Origin: Caulobacterales bacterium | Lineage (GTDB): Bacteria; Pseudomonadota; Alphaproteobacteria; Caulobacterales; Parvularculaceae | Direction of reading: 5' to 3' | Length of the DNA stretch: 64,000 nucleotides | Assembly: GCA_020638525.1 (NCBI GenBank) | Contig: JACKIL010000010.1 | Span: 9,912 to 73,911, forward strand | Part shown: positions 34,258 through 42,894 of the stretch, piece after piece | How the letters are laid out: each line of letters starts with the position of its first letter | Position numbering within the stretch: position 1 is the first letter of the stretch | Notes under the pieces: model-generated | The model's database searches: none | Seen by the model: only the letters and a program-made list of their open reading frames with translations | What the model was told of the DNA's origin: nothing | Translations under genes and position numbers: made by a program

Positions 34258-34989
34258 ATGACAAAGCGCGACGGAATTGCAGTTGTTACAGGCGGCAGCG
34301 CCGGAATTGGCGCGGCCATCTGCCAACGCCTTCTTGAGGATGGGCTGCGCGTCATTTCGCTCGCACGGCGCGCACCGGAGTTCGCGCACAAGAACCTCGA
34401 GTTCATGCAGGTCGATCTCGCCGACCGGCACGAGACGAGCGCAGCAGCTTTAAGCCTTGCGACGACCGAAAAGATCCTCTGGCTCGTTCATAATGCAGGC
34501 GTCATTCGTCCGGCGCTCATTGAGGATGCGAGCCTTGAAGACCTCGACTATCTCACCGAGCTGCATCTCGGCTCGATGGAAACGCTCGTCAAAGCTGCAT
34601 TGCCGGCGATGAAGGCGGCAAAGTTTGGCCGTATTGTCGGCATTTCCTCTCGCGGCGCGCTCGGACTGCAGACACGCACGAACTATGCCGCGACGAAGGC
34701 AGGCATGATTGGCATGCTACGCACCTGGGCGCTTGAGCTTGGGCCGCATGGCGTCACATCGAACTGCGTTGCGCCAGGGCCGATTGAGACGGATATGTTC
34801 CACGAAATCGTTCCGGCTGAGAGCGAGCGTAAGAAGAAGCTGGCCGAAGCCATTCCGGTCAAGCGCATTGGCGCGGCGGAAGATGTCGCTCAGGCGGTCG
34901 GCTTTTTCCTTTCAGAAGGCGCAAGCTTCATCACAGGTCAGACGCTTTATGTGTGCGGGGGCACAAGCGTCGGTTCAGTCATCATATAA
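34258..34989 (+). CDS. SDR-family oxidoreductase, catalytically complete
   Basis: About 243 residues. Complete SDR motifs: TGGSAGIGAAI, HNAGVI, SSRGAL for the Ser, YAATK for Tyr and Lys, and a C-terminal GQTLYVCGG. It likely oxidises a beta-hydroxyacyl-CoA or similar alcohol, and could form a heteromer with the degenerate SDR half at 32208-33464. A GTG at 34249 overlaps the previous stop (GTGA) and is the alternative start; the ATG at 34258 gives the natural N-terminus MTKRDGIAVVTGG. Confidence 0.9.
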   Translation: MTKRDGIAVVTGGSAGIGAAICQRLLEDGLRVISLARRAPEFAHKNLEFMQVDLADRHETSAAALSLATTEKILWLVHNAGVIRPALIEDASLEDLDYLTELHLGSMETLVKAALPAMKAAKFGRIVGISSRGALGLQTRTNYAATKAGMIGMLRTWALELGPHGVTSNCVAPGPIETDMFHEIVPAESERKKKLAEAIPVKRIGAAEDVAQAVGFFLSEGASFITGQTLYVCGGTSVGSVII

Positions 34990-35012
34990 ACGGGCGCAAA
35001 GGGAGGTAGGGA

Positions 35013-36341
35013 ATGACGGTTCTTATCGAACAGCGGCGGAAAGAGATCGACCTCGACAAGCTGGTGCAACGGGACCGCGTGCATCGATCAGTTTATACCG
35101 ATCCTGAAATCTTCGAGTTCGAGATGGAGCGAATCTGGGGCAAGGCGTGGATTTACGTCGGCCATGAAAGCCAGGTGAAAGAGCCGGGGCAATATTTCAC
35201 GACGACGATTGCGCGCCAGCCCGTTGTGATGACGCGGCACACAGACGGAAAAGTCTATGTGTTGTTCAATCGCTGTGCGCATAAAGGCGCAGAGCTCGTC
35301 GGCGACACGTGCGGAAAGATCAAGGAGTTTCTCTGCTGCTATCATGGCTGGCGCTTTCATCTCGATGGCACGCTTCTCTCGATCCCACTTGAGAAGGGTT
35401 ATGACGGGTCCGGATTCGGTCGCGAGGATCCGAAATCGAACATGCAGCGCGTACCGCGCTTTGACTCCTATCGCGGTTTCGTTTTCGCGAGCCTTTCGAA
35501 GGAGGGGCCTGACCTCAAGACATGGCTCGGCGGCGTCGCTTCGTCGATCGACAACATGGCGGACCGCGCTCCGGATGGCGAACTCGAAGTCACTGGCGGC
35601 GCTTTCCGCTATGAGCATGACTCAAACTGGAAATTCTTCGTCGAAAACCTGAATGACCTCATGCACCCGATGGTCGCGCACCAATCGTCGAGCCTGACGG
35701 CGCGCATTGTCGGCAAGAAGGAGCTGCCGGCGGACAAACCCTTGCCTTCCGCGCTCGAAATTCTCTCACCGTTTACGGAAAGCTACACGTTCTTTGACGA
35801 TATGGGGCTTCACGCCTTCGATTACGGCCACGGCTATTCGGGCGGGAAAATGAGCATTCATGCGCGCTACTCCGACATTCCGGAATACAATGCGCGAATG
35901 GAGAAGGCCTATGGAGAGGAGCGCGTGAAGGAGATTTTCTCCGTCAACCGCCACAACACTGTCTTTTATCCTAGCGCGACCATCAAAGGCGCCATCCAGA
36001 CCATGCGCGTGGTGCGACCGATCGCTGTCGACAAGACCATCATCGAGTCGTGGACCTTCCGCCTCAAAGGCGCGCCGGACGAATTGCTTCATCGGTCTAT
36101 TCTCTATTGCAACCTGATCAATTCATCCGCGAACCTTGTCGGGCCGGATGATCAGGAAGCCTATCGCCGTCAGCAACTTGGCCTTGAAACGCAAGGCTCG
36201 GACTGGATCACCATGCACCGCGATCTCGACAAGGACGAAGATCTCGGCGACGGCCATACTTACGCGCGCGGATCGAGCGACCTTGCGTTCCGAAACCAGT
36301 TCCGCGCGTGGAAAGCCTATATGAGCGAGGGAGGACGCTGA
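35013..36341 (+). CDS. Rieske aromatic-ring dioxygenase, alpha subunit
   Basis: A 442-residue large subunit. The Rieske cluster motif is complete: Cys88-x-His90-x17-Cys108-x2-His111 (CAHKGAEL, CCYHGW). The mononuclear iron motif is NLNDLMHPMVAH with Asp215, His218 and His223. It should act as an (alpha-beta)n oxygenase that adds O2 to an aromatic or indolic ring, in the benzoate/anthranilate/indoleacetate (IacC-like) branch. The beta subunit follows 2 bases downstream. No ferredoxin or reductase gene is present in the window, so electron donors must come from elsewhere. A GGGAGGTAGGGA ribosome site precedes the ATG. Confidence 0.92.
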   Translation: MTVLIEQRRKEIDLDKLVQRDRVHRSVYTDPEIFEFEMERIWGKAWIYVGHESQVKEPGQYFTTTIARQPVVMTRHTDGKVYVLFNRCAHKGAELVGDTCGKIKEFLCCYHGWRFHLDGTLLSIPLEKGYDGSGFGREDPKSNMQRVPRFDSYRGFVFASLSKEGPDLKTWLGGVASSIDNMADRAPDGELEVTGGAFRYEHDSNWKFFVENLNDLMHPMVAHQSSSLTARIVGKKELPADKPLPSALEILSPFTESYTFFDDMGLHAFDYGHGYSGGKMSIHARYSDIPEYNARMEKAYGEERVKEIFSVNRHNTVFYPSATIKGAIQTMRVVRPIAVDKTIIESWTFRLKGAPDELLHRSILYCNLINSSANLVGPDDQEAYRRQQLGLETQGSDWITMHRDLDKDEDLGDGHTYARGSSDLAFRNQFRAWKAYMSEGGR

Positions 36342-36343
36342 AA

Positions 36344-36847
36344 ATGAGCAGCGAAGCTGACATGAAGGCGTTCGCCTTCCACCATCGCGTCTCGCAATTC
36401 CTCTTTCACGAAGCGCGTCTTCTTGATGAGCAGCGTTGGAGCGAATGGGAACAGCTCTTCACAGAAGAGGGGACCTATTGGGCGCCGGCGACGCCGGGCC
36501 AGCCCGATCCAATCAATCACGTTTCGCTCATTTATGAGAATGCGCTCCTGCGGAAGGTGCGGCTTGCGCGCTTCGGCAATCCGAACGCTTATTCGCTACA
36601 GCCATTCCCGCGCAGTTCGCACATGCTGTCGAACGTAATGATCGATGCGCACGATGAGAAGGCGGGAACGGTGCTCGTCACTTCTCGCTTTCTGATGGTC
36701 GAATATCGCCGGGATGTGAACAACTTCTTCGCCGGCGAATATGTGCACGACCTTATCGAGGAAGGCGGCGCATTCAAAATTCGTCAGAAGAAGGCGAGCC
36801 TCGTCGATTGTGATGGAACGCATCCAAGCTCGAACATCTACTTCTAG
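36344..36847 (+). CDS. Rieske aromatic-ring dioxygenase, beta subunit
   Basis: A 167-residue small subunit of the NTF2-like/SnoaL fold, with VSQFLFHEARLLDEQRWSEWEQLF at the start, the HMLSNVMI strand and SRFLMVEYRRDVNNFFAGEYVHDLI, all typical of beta subunits of the benzoate/toluate and IacD class. It has a structural role in the alpha3beta3 oxygenase. The start at 36344 has GGGAGGACGC ahead; an upstream in-frame codon at 36308 lies within the alpha gene. It is the last gene of the plus-strand operon and ends about 20 bases before the stop of the convergent monooxygenase gene. Confidence 0.9.
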   Translation: MSSEADMKAFAFHHRVSQFLFHEARLLDEQRWSEWEQLFTEEGTYWAPATPGQPDPINHVSLIYENALLRKVRLARFGNPNAYSLQPFPRSSHMLSNVMIDAHDEKAGTVLVTSRFLMVEYRRDVNNFFAGEYVHDLIEEGGAFKIRQKKASLVDCDGTHPSSNIYF

Positions 36848-36857
36848 GAGAGACGCT

Positions 36858-36882
36858 CCCGCGCGCTAGTCTTGCGCGCGGG
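36858..36882. terminator. Shared terminator of the two convergent operons
   Basis: Arms CCCGCGCGC and GCGCGCGGG are exact complements around a 7-base loop. The hairpin lies directly between the dioxygenase beta gene and the monooxygenase gene, and includes the latter's stop codon. There is no clear T-run. Confidence 0.6.
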
Positions 36883-39244
36883 CGTAGTGGCGCCGGTTCG
36901 GGCGTGCTTTAAGGGCGAGTTCGAGCGCTTTCTCGTTCTCTTTCTCGGCCTCGCGGTAAAGCTGATATTCGCCGGACTGAAGCTGCGCCGGCCAGCCCAT
37001 TCTTTCGCCTGCAACTTTCTTGACGCCATAATGGCCCGCGGCCTGGCGCGTGAAGAAAGGCTTATTGAGGAAGGGGCGCGCAAGGGCGCAAAGGTCGGCG
37101 CGTGCTGCGGCGACAATGGTATTGATCTGTTCGCCGGAAGTGATGTCGCCGACGGCGATTGTCGGAATGTTGACTGCCTGCTTGATGAATTCCGCGAACG
37201 GCGTCTGCCACATCCGTCCGTAGACAGGCTTTTGCCAGGGAACAGTTTGGCCGGAGGAGGCGTGGATAATGTCGACGCCCGCGTCCTTGAACGCCTTGGC
37301 GATAATCTTCAGATCATCGAGCGACAGCCCGCCTTCCGCCCAGTCCGAGCAGGAGAACCGGACGGACATCGGTTTGTCGTCCGGCCAGACCGCGCGCAGC
37401 GCTTCGAAGACTTCGAGCGGGTAGCGCGCGCGCGAAAGCGCATCGCCGCCATACTGGTCCGTGCGCTGGTTCGTGAGCGGCGAAATGAAGCTCGCGAGGA
37501 GATAGCCGTGAGCGCAGTGTAGCTCCAGCATATCGAAGCCCGCACGCGCGCCGCGTTTTGTTGACTCAACGAAGCTGTCGCGCACAGCGTCCATCATCGC
37601 GCGATCCATTTCGACCGGCGTTTGCGAAACGCCATCGAAATAGGGAAGCGGCGAGGCGGAACAAAGCGGCCAGTTGCCGGAATCCATCGGCATGTCCATG
37701 CCGCCTTCCGGCGTCTTGGTCGAACCCTTCCGGCCCGCATGGCCGAGCTGAAGCGCGATCTTGCTGGTTGTCGTGTTGTGAATGAAGTCGACGATGTGTT
37801 TCCACTCGGCTTCCTGCTTGTCGTTCCACAGTCCCGTGCAGGCGCTGGTGATGCGCGCATCAGGCGTCGGGCAGGTCATCTCTGTGAAGATGAGCCCTGC
37901 GCCACCGATTGCGCGTGTTGTGTAGTGCGCGAAGTGCCAGTCATTCGGTGAGCCGTCCACGGCGCAATACTGCGCCATCGGCGCCATAGCAACGCGGTTC
38001 GGAAGCGTCAGACCCCTCAGGTCAAAGGGCGTGAACATGGGCGTCGGCTTTTCGTTCGCGACGGCGCGACCGGTTTGGCGCTTGTAGCGGTCGTAAAACT
38101 CGGCTTCGACCTTCTTCAGGAACTCCGCGTCGCGAAGCTTGATATTGTCCCAGGTGAGCGATTTCGCGCGCGACATCAATGAGAACGCGAACTCATAGCG
38201 TTCTTTGTTCCAGTGAAGCGGCATGTCTTCGAACCAGCGCAAAGAAACGTTCGCATTATGCTGGATGATCTCGACGGGCGTGCGGCGCGTTTTTTCGTAT
38301 TCTGCGAACACGCTCTTGATGTCGTGGCCATGCTTCAGAACGGCGTCGGAAAGTCCGATCGCACATTCCATGGCGAGCTTTGTGCCGGAGCCGATCGACC
38401 AATGGGCGGTCGCTTTCGCGTCGCCAATGATCGCCATCTTTCCGACGCTCCAGTTGTCGCAGGTGATCGCCGGGAAGTTGCGCCATATCGAACGGTTGAT
38501 GAGAAATTTGTGACCCTGCAACTCTTCAGCGAAGACGCCTTCGAGATAGCGGGCGCTTTCTTCCTCGCTCATATGTTCGAAGCCGCACGCATCCCAGCAT
38601 TCCGGCGTCGTTTCGATGACCCAAGTCGAATGGCCTTCTTCATACTGATAGGTATGCGCGCAGAAATGGCCGTTTTCTGTCTCGCGGAAGAAGAAGGTGA
38701 AAGCATCGAGCGGACGCGTCGAGCCCAGCCAGGCGAATTTGTTCCGCATGAGCGTCGTCTTGACGCCGAATTCGTTCTCGTAGCGCTTGCGGATCTGGCT
38801 GTTGATACCGTCAGCGAGAATAAGGAGGTCACTATCGGCGAATTGCTCGTCGACGGTCGCCGCATCGATCAGCGTCGTAAAATGGAGATTGACGCCGACA
38901 TCGCGGCAGCGCTTCTGCAGAAGTTCGAGCAACGTCTTGCGCGAGCAGCCTGCGAAGCCGTTGCCGCCGATGACAGTGCGCTGGCCTTTGTGCTCGATCA
39001 CGATGTCAGACCAGTAGGCGAAGTGATCGCGGATGAGATCGTATGAGTCCGGGTCCGCGCTCAGGAATTCGTCAAGCGTTTCATCGGAAAAGACGACGCC
39101 GAAGCCGAAGGTATCATCGGGTTGGTTCTGTTCGTACACATCGATGATCGCCTCTGGCATGCGCTTCTTCGTCAAAAGCGCGAAATAGAGCCCGCCTGGC
39201 CCGCCGCCGACAACTGTGATCTTGAGGGGATTGGAAGCTGACAT
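36866..39244 (-). CDS. Anthraniloyl-CoA/salicylyl-CoA monooxygenase fused to an OYE-type reductase
   Basis: A 792-residue two-domain enzyme. Residues 1 to about 390 are a class A flavin monooxygenase: FAD loop VVGGGPGGLYFALL, then AGCSRKTLLELLQ, ADGINSQIRKRY and the flavin motif MAIIGDAKATAHWSIGSGTKLAMEC. Residues about 410-792 are an Old Yellow Enzyme domain (FTPFDLRGLTLPNRVAMAPMAQYCA, LQLGHAGRKGST, FDMLELHCAHGYLLASFISPLTNQRTDQYGG). This architecture is that of 2-aminobenzoyl-CoA monooxygenase/reductase and salicylyl-CoA 5-hydroxylase. It would hydroxylate and partly reduce an aryl-CoA ring, starting non-aromatic breakdown. ATG at 39244 is the sensible start. It is the last gene of the minus-strand operon. 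Confidence 0.92.
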   Translation of the reverse strand: MSASNPLKITVVGGGPGGLYFALLTKKRMPEAIIDVYEQNQPDDTFGFGVVFSDETLDEFLSADPDSYDLIRDHFAYWSDIVIEHKGQRTVIGGNGFAGCSRKTLLELLQKRCRDVGVNLHFTTLIDAATVDEQFADSDLLILADGINSQIRKRYENEFGVKTTLMRNKFAWLGSTRPLDAFTFFFRETENGHFCAHTYQYEEGHSTWVIETTPECWDACGFEHMSEEESARYLEGVFAEELQGHKFLINRSIWRNFPAITCDNWSVGKMAIIGDAKATAHWSIGSGTKLAMECAIGLSDAVLKHGHDIKSVFAEYEKTRRTPVEIIQHNANVSLRWFEDMPLHWNKERYEFAFSLMSRAKSLTWDNIKLRDAEFLKKVEAEFYDRYKRQTGRAVANEKPTPMFTPFDLRGLTLPNRVAMAPMAQYCAVDGSPNDWHFAHYTTRAIGGAGLIFTEMTCPTPDARITSACTGLWNDKQEAEWKHIVDFIHNTTTSKIALQLGHAGRKGSTKTPEGGMDMPMDSGNWPLCSASPLPYFDGVSQTPVEMDRAMMDAVRDSFVESTKRGARAGFDMLELHCAHGYLLASFISPLTNQRTDQYGGDALSRARYPLEVFEALRAVWPDDKPMSVRFSCSDWAEGGLSLDDLKIIAKAFKDAGVDIIHASSGQTVPWQKPVYGRMWQTPFAEFIKQAVNIPTIAVGDITSGEQINTIVAAARADLCALARPFLNKPFFTRQAAGHYGVKKVAGERMGWPAQLQSGEYQLYREAEKENEKALELALKARPNRRHYARAQD

Positions 39245-39263
39245 TGTCCGTCTCCGGTCGTTC

Positions 39264-39668
39264 CTAGCGCGCGTCGTCAACGACGGCTGTGGTTTCGATT
39301 TCGATCTTGGCGTCGCTCTCGACGAGCGCGACGACCTGCACGAGCGCCATGCAAGGGAAGACTTTGCCGTATACCTCGCGCCACGCGGCGCCGATTTCGG
39401 CAAGGCTTGCGAGATATTCGTCGCGCGAAGTGACGTAGCAAGTCATGCGCACGATATCGGCGGGCGTCGCGCCCGCCTCAGCAAGGATGGCGCGCGTATT
39501 GATGAGCACTTGCCGGAACTGTCCCGCGAGATCTTTCGCCTCGAACACTTCCTTCGCGTTCCAGCCGACAACGCCGGCGGTGTAAACTGTGGCGCCAGTT
39601 GCAGCGATGCCGTTCGAATAGCCTTTGGGGCGCGGCCAGCCTTCGGGTTGAAGAACCTGCTTCGGCAT
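39264..39668 (-). CDS. RidA/YjgF-family enamine/imine deaminase
   Basis: A 134-residue protein of the Rid family: YSNGIAATGATVYTAGVVGWN, an NTRAILAEAGAT segment and the MTCYVTSRDEY strand are all typical; the C-terminal VVALVESDAKIEIETTAVV fits as well. Family members hydrolyse reactive enamines or imines to ketones and ammonia. In an anthraniloyl-CoA route the amino group must leave as ammonia after ring reduction, so a RidA member makes sense here; this is inference. The start at 39668 is preceded by GGAAGGA and lies 4 bases after the dehydrogenase stop. Confidence 0.88.
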   Translation of the reverse strand: MPKQVLQPEGWPRPKGYSNGIAATGATVYTAGVVGWNAKEVFEAKDLAGQFRQVLINTRAILAEAGATPADIVRMTCYVTSRDEYLASLAEIGAAWREVYGKVFPCMALVQVVALVESDAKIEIETTAVVDDAR

Positions 39669-39672
39669 GGCG

Positions 39673-40866
39673 CTATTCCTTCCCGCCTGACTGTTCGGCG
39701 CGAAAAGCGTCGAGCACCTGACGTGCGATGACGATCTTCTGGACTTCCGAAGCGCCTTCATAAATGCGAAGTGCGCGGACTTCGCGATAAAGCTCTTCGA
39801 CCTTTACGCCTTTAGTGACGCCAAGGCCGCCGAAGAGTTGCACCGCCTTGTCGATGACAAGCTGCGCCTGATCGGTCGCAAAGAGTTTCGCCATCGCCGC
39901 CTCACGCGTGACGCGCTTCTTCTGAACGTCTTTCGTCCAGGCGGAACGGTAGATGAGGAGAGCGGACGCATCGATGTCGAGCGCCATTTCTGCAAGCTTC
40001 TCCTGCGCTATCGGAAGATCGGAAAGCGTCGCGCCGAACATCTTGCGGGAAAGGGCGCGCGTCGTCGCTTCATCGAGCGCGCGTCGGGCGAAGCCGAGCG
40101 CCGCAGCGCCGACGGTCGAACGGAAGATGTCGAGCGTTGAAAGCGCAACCTTGAAGCCGGCCCCTTCTTCCCCAACGAGATTGGCGGCGGGTGTTTCGCA
40201 ATTCTTGAACTGCAGGCGCCCGAGCGGATGTGGCGCGATCACATCGATGCGCTCAACGATCTCGAAGCCGGGAAGGCCAGCATCAACCACGACGGCGCTC
40301 ACTTTCTTCCCACCATCATCTGTTTTGGCGAAGAGAGTGTAGAAGTCGGCTATGCCCCCATTCGAGATCCAAGTTTTTTCGCCATTGACCACATAAGTGT
40401 CGTCTTTGCGCGTCAGGCTCGTCGTCATTGCGGCGGCGTCGGAGCCGGCGTTCTCTTCCGATAAGGCGAAGGCGGCGATTTTCTCACCGGATGCAACGGC
40501 GGGGAGATATTTTTTCTTCAGCGCTTCCGAGCCGAACATGCTGATCGCGCCGGAGCCGAGGCCCTGCATGGCGAATGCGAAATCGGCGAGGCCCGAATGG
40601 CGCCCCAGAGTTTCGCGGATGAGGCAGAGCGAGCGAACGTCGAGCGTTTCGTGAACGCCGCCGAACGCCGCCGGCACGCAGTAGCGCAGCCAGCCGTCGC
40701 GGCCGAGTGCTTTCACGAGCGCGCGGCAAGTCGCATCTACATCGTCATGCGCGTCGCCTTCGACGATAGGAGGCAGGGCGTCATGCGCCCATCCGTCGAG
40801 TTTCAGGGCGAGCGCCTTGTGATGCGGCTCGAAGAAGGGCCAGTCGAGAAAGGTCTTGTCGGCCAT
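39673..40866 (-). CDS. Acyl-CoA dehydrogenase
   Basis: A 397-residue FAD enzyme. Typical segments: LSEENAGSDAAAMTT (substrate/FAD contact), NGEKTWISNGG, and the catalytic-base motif RIYEGASEVQK with Glu370. Domain order is the standard N-helical, beta, C-helical. It should introduce a 2,3 double bond in an acyl-CoA, here a ring-derived or side-chain CoA ester. The stop of the upstream crotonase gene and this start share one base at 40866. An electron-transferring flavoprotein would be encoded elsewhere. Confidence 0.93.
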   Translation of the reverse strand: MADKTFLDWPFFEPHHKALALKLDGWAHDALPPIVEGDAHDDVDATCRALVKALGRDGWLRYCVPAAFGGVHETLDVRSLCLIRETLGRHSGLADFAFAMQGLGSGAISMFGSEALKKKYLPAVASGEKIAAFALSEENAGSDAAAMTTSLTRKDDTYVVNGEKTWISNGGIADFYTLFAKTDDGGKKVSAVVVDAGLPGFEIVERIDVIAPHPLGRLQFKNCETPAANLVGEEGAGFKVALSTLDIFRSTVGAAALGFARRALDEATTRALSRKMFGATLSDLPIAQEKLAEMALDIDASALLIYRSAWTKDVQKKRVTREAAMAKLFATDQAQLVIDKAVQLFGGLGVTKGVKVEELYREVRALRIYEGASEVQKIVIARQVLDAFRAEQSGGKE

Positions 40867-41675
40867 CAGTCGCCCTCGAAAACGGGTTTTTGCTTGGCGA
40901 CGAAGGCGTTGTAGGCGCGCTCAAAATCCTTCGTCTGCATGCAGATCGCCTGCGCCTGGGCTTCTGCCTCGATTGCTGTGTCGAGGCTCATATCCCATTC
41001 CATGTTGAGCTGGTTCTTCGTCATGCCATTGGCGAAGGTCGGCCCCGCGGCGAGCTTCTTCGCCATATCCATTGCATGCGCATCCAGTTTGTCGGCGGGA
41101 ACAATCGCATTGAAGAAGCCCCAATTGAGGCCTTCTTCAGCGCTGAAGCTGCGGCCGAAATAGAGTAGCTCGCTCGCACGCGTTTGGCCGATGATGCGTG
41201 GAAGGATCGCGCATGCTCCCATGTCGCAACCTGCAAGTCCGACACGATTAAAGAGAAACGCCGTCTTCGCCTCAGGCGATGCGTAGCGCAAGTCAGACGC
41301 CATGGAGATGATGGCGCCTGCGCCCGCGCTTACGCCATCGACCGCTGCGATGATCGGCTGCGGACAATTGCGCATCGCTTTTACGAGATCGCCTGTCATG
41401 CGCGTGAAATCAAGAAGCTCCGGCATCGACATGCGCACGAGCGGACCGATGATGTCGTGCACGTCGCCGCCTGAACAGAAATTGCCGCCGGTGCTGCCGA
41501 AAACGACGACCTTTACGCTTTTTGCATAGACGAGATTGCGAAACGTATCGCGAAGCTCGGCGTAGGAATCGAAGGTGAGGGGGTTCTTGCGGTCGGGCCT
41601 GTTGAGCGAAACGCGCGCAACGCCGTCCTTAAACTCCCACAAGAAATGTTGTGGCGAAAAGGTTTCGGGATTCAT
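40866..41675 (-). CDS. Enoyl-CoA hydratase/isomerase (crotonase) family protein
   Basis: A 269-residue crotonase. The oxyanion segments are FGSTGGNFCSGGDVHDI and AAVDGVSAGAGAIISMASDLRYAS. Of the two catalytic acids in classic hydratases, the first (PE in the FGQPE element) is replaced (FLFNRVGL), while the second is kept (RASELLYFG). One-acid crotonases do isomerase, hydrolase or ring-cleavage chemistry, so plain hydration should not be assumed. It probably acts on a ring-opened or reduced CoA intermediate. Its start overlaps the MarR stop by 4 bases. Confidence 0.88.
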   Translation of the reverse strand: MNPETFSPQHFLWEFKDGVARVSLNRPDRKNPLTFDSYAELRDTFRNLVYAKSVKVVVFGSTGGNFCSGGDVHDIIGPLVRMSMPELLDFTRMTGDLVKAMRNCPQPIIAAVDGVSAGAGAIISMASDLRYASPEAKTAFLFNRVGLAGCDMGACAILPRIIGQTRASELLYFGRSFSAEEGLNWGFFNAIVPADKLDAHAMDMAKKLAAGPTFANGMTKNQLNMEWDMSLDTAIEAEAQAQAICMQTKDFERAYNAFVAKQKPVFEGD

Positions 41676-42136
41676 GCGGCGTCCTTTCCTGAATTTGCGG
41701 CGTCGGCGGGGATGGCGATCTTGTCGAGAAGCTTGCGCATGGAATCGATCTGCGCAGAGGAAAGGCCGGAGAACGCTTCCGCGACCCAGCGACGATGTTC
41801 TTCAGCCATCTCTGCAAAGAGCGTCTCGCCCTTCTTTGTGAGCTTGAAGATGGCGACGCGCGCGTCTTCGCGGTCGGTGATGCGTTTGACGAGGCCGTCA
41901 CGGATAAGCGGCGCTGTCACTTGTGTCGTGTTGCCTTCGGTGACACGCAGGCGTTGTGAAAGTTCGCCGGCGCGAAGTCCATCGGCCCCAGCGCGCTCAA
42001 GTGCGGACATGACATCGAAACGCGAGATCGAAACGCCGAAGCGCCCGCGAAGGCGCGCATCCATCGATTTTTTGAGGCCGCCGGCGATACGCAGGAGTTG
42101 CAGCCATGCCCTTACGGCGTCGAGAATATCGTTCAC
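41672..42136 (-). CDS. MarR-family regulator of the minus-strand operon
   Basis: A 154-residue winged-helix protein: SRFDVMSALERAGADGLRAGELSQRLRVTEGNTTQVTAPLIRDGLVKRITDREDARVAIFKLT gives the helix-turn-helix, recognition helix and wing with the DxRD/A element. It is a second MarR in the same catabolic locus (the other is at 28846). It overlaps both neighbours by 4 bases, so its level follows that of the enzymes. A 28-bp AT-rich palindrome before the operon (42895-42922) is its likely operator. The ligand may be an aryl-CoA. Confidence 0.9.
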   Translation of the reverse strand: MNDILDAVRAWLQLLRIAGGLKKSMDARLRGRFGVSISRFDVMSALERAGADGLRAGELSQRLRVTEGNTTQVTAPLIRDGLVKRITDREDARVAIFKLTKKGETLFAEMAEEHRRWVAEAFSGLSSAQIDSMRKLLDKIAIPADAANSGKDAA

Positions 42137-42870
42137 GATACCGTCTCCCCGCCGTCGATCGTGATTGCCTGCCCGTTGACGGACGCTGCGTCATCGCTTG
42201 CGAGCCAGAGAGCGGCGGCGGCGACTTCTTCCGGCAGGATGAGCCTGCCCATCGGATTGCTCTTCGCGAAAGTCGCCGATGCATCCGCCTTGTCGCGGCC
42301 GGTCTTGTGCATGATGGCGTCAACAGCGCCCGCTATGAGTGGCGTGTCCGTGTAGCCGGGGCAGATCGCATTTGCAGTAACGCCAGATTTTGCCAGTTCG
42401 AGCGCAAGCGTGCGCACCCAGCCGAGAAGCCCGTGTTTGCTCGCGGCATAGGCGCCGGCATAAGCATAGCCCTTGAGAGACGCCGTCGAGCCGATAGCGA
42501 TGAAGCGGCCCCAGCCGCGCCCGATCATTTGCGGTAACGCCTCTCGTGCGCAAAGATAAGCGCTCGTGAGATTGACTGCGATCATTCTGTCCCACATGGC
42601 GCGCTGCGTCTTGAGGGCGGGGGCCGTTTCCGCCGCGCCGGCGTTGGCGATGAAAATGTCGACACGCCCGCATTTCGCAACGCCTTCAACGACGGACGCT
42701 TCGTCGGCGACGTCCATCGTCACGTAGGGAAGGCCAGTCTTTTCAAGACGCGCGGCGTCGCGTCCGGCGATGGTCACGTCGACGCCTGCATTGGCGAATC
42801 GGCGCGCGATGGCGAGGCCGATGCCAGATCCGCCGCCTGTAATTATAGCTCTGCGCGCTTCCGTCTTCAT
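42133..42870 (-). CDS. SDR-family oxidoreductase, first gene of the minus-strand operon
   Basis: A 245-residue SDR of the 3-hydroxybutyrate/3-hydroxyacyl-CoA dehydrogenase type. Motifs: TGGGSGIGLAIARRF, ANAGAAE, the Ser in IAIGSTASLKGY, YAGAYAASKHGLLG (YxxxK) and the C-terminal AITIDGGETVS. It would oxidise a beta-hydroxyacyl-CoA made by the downstream pathway. The gene begins about 25 bases from the AT-rich palindromic operator and its stop overlaps the MarR start. Confidence 0.92.
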   Translation of the reverse strand: MKTEARRAIITGGGSGIGLAIARRFANAGVDVTIAGRDAARLEKTGLPYVTMDVADEASVVEGVAKCGRVDIFIANAGAAETAPALKTQRAMWDRMIAVNLTSAYLCAREALPQMIGRGWGRFIAIGSTASLKGYAYAGAYAASKHGLLGWVRTLALELAKSGVTANAICPGYTDTPLIAGAVDAIMHKTGRDKADASATFAKSNPMGRLILPEEVAAAALWLASDDAASVNGQAITIDGGETVS

Positions 42871-42894
42871 GGACGTATTCTTCTTGCTCAGGAT

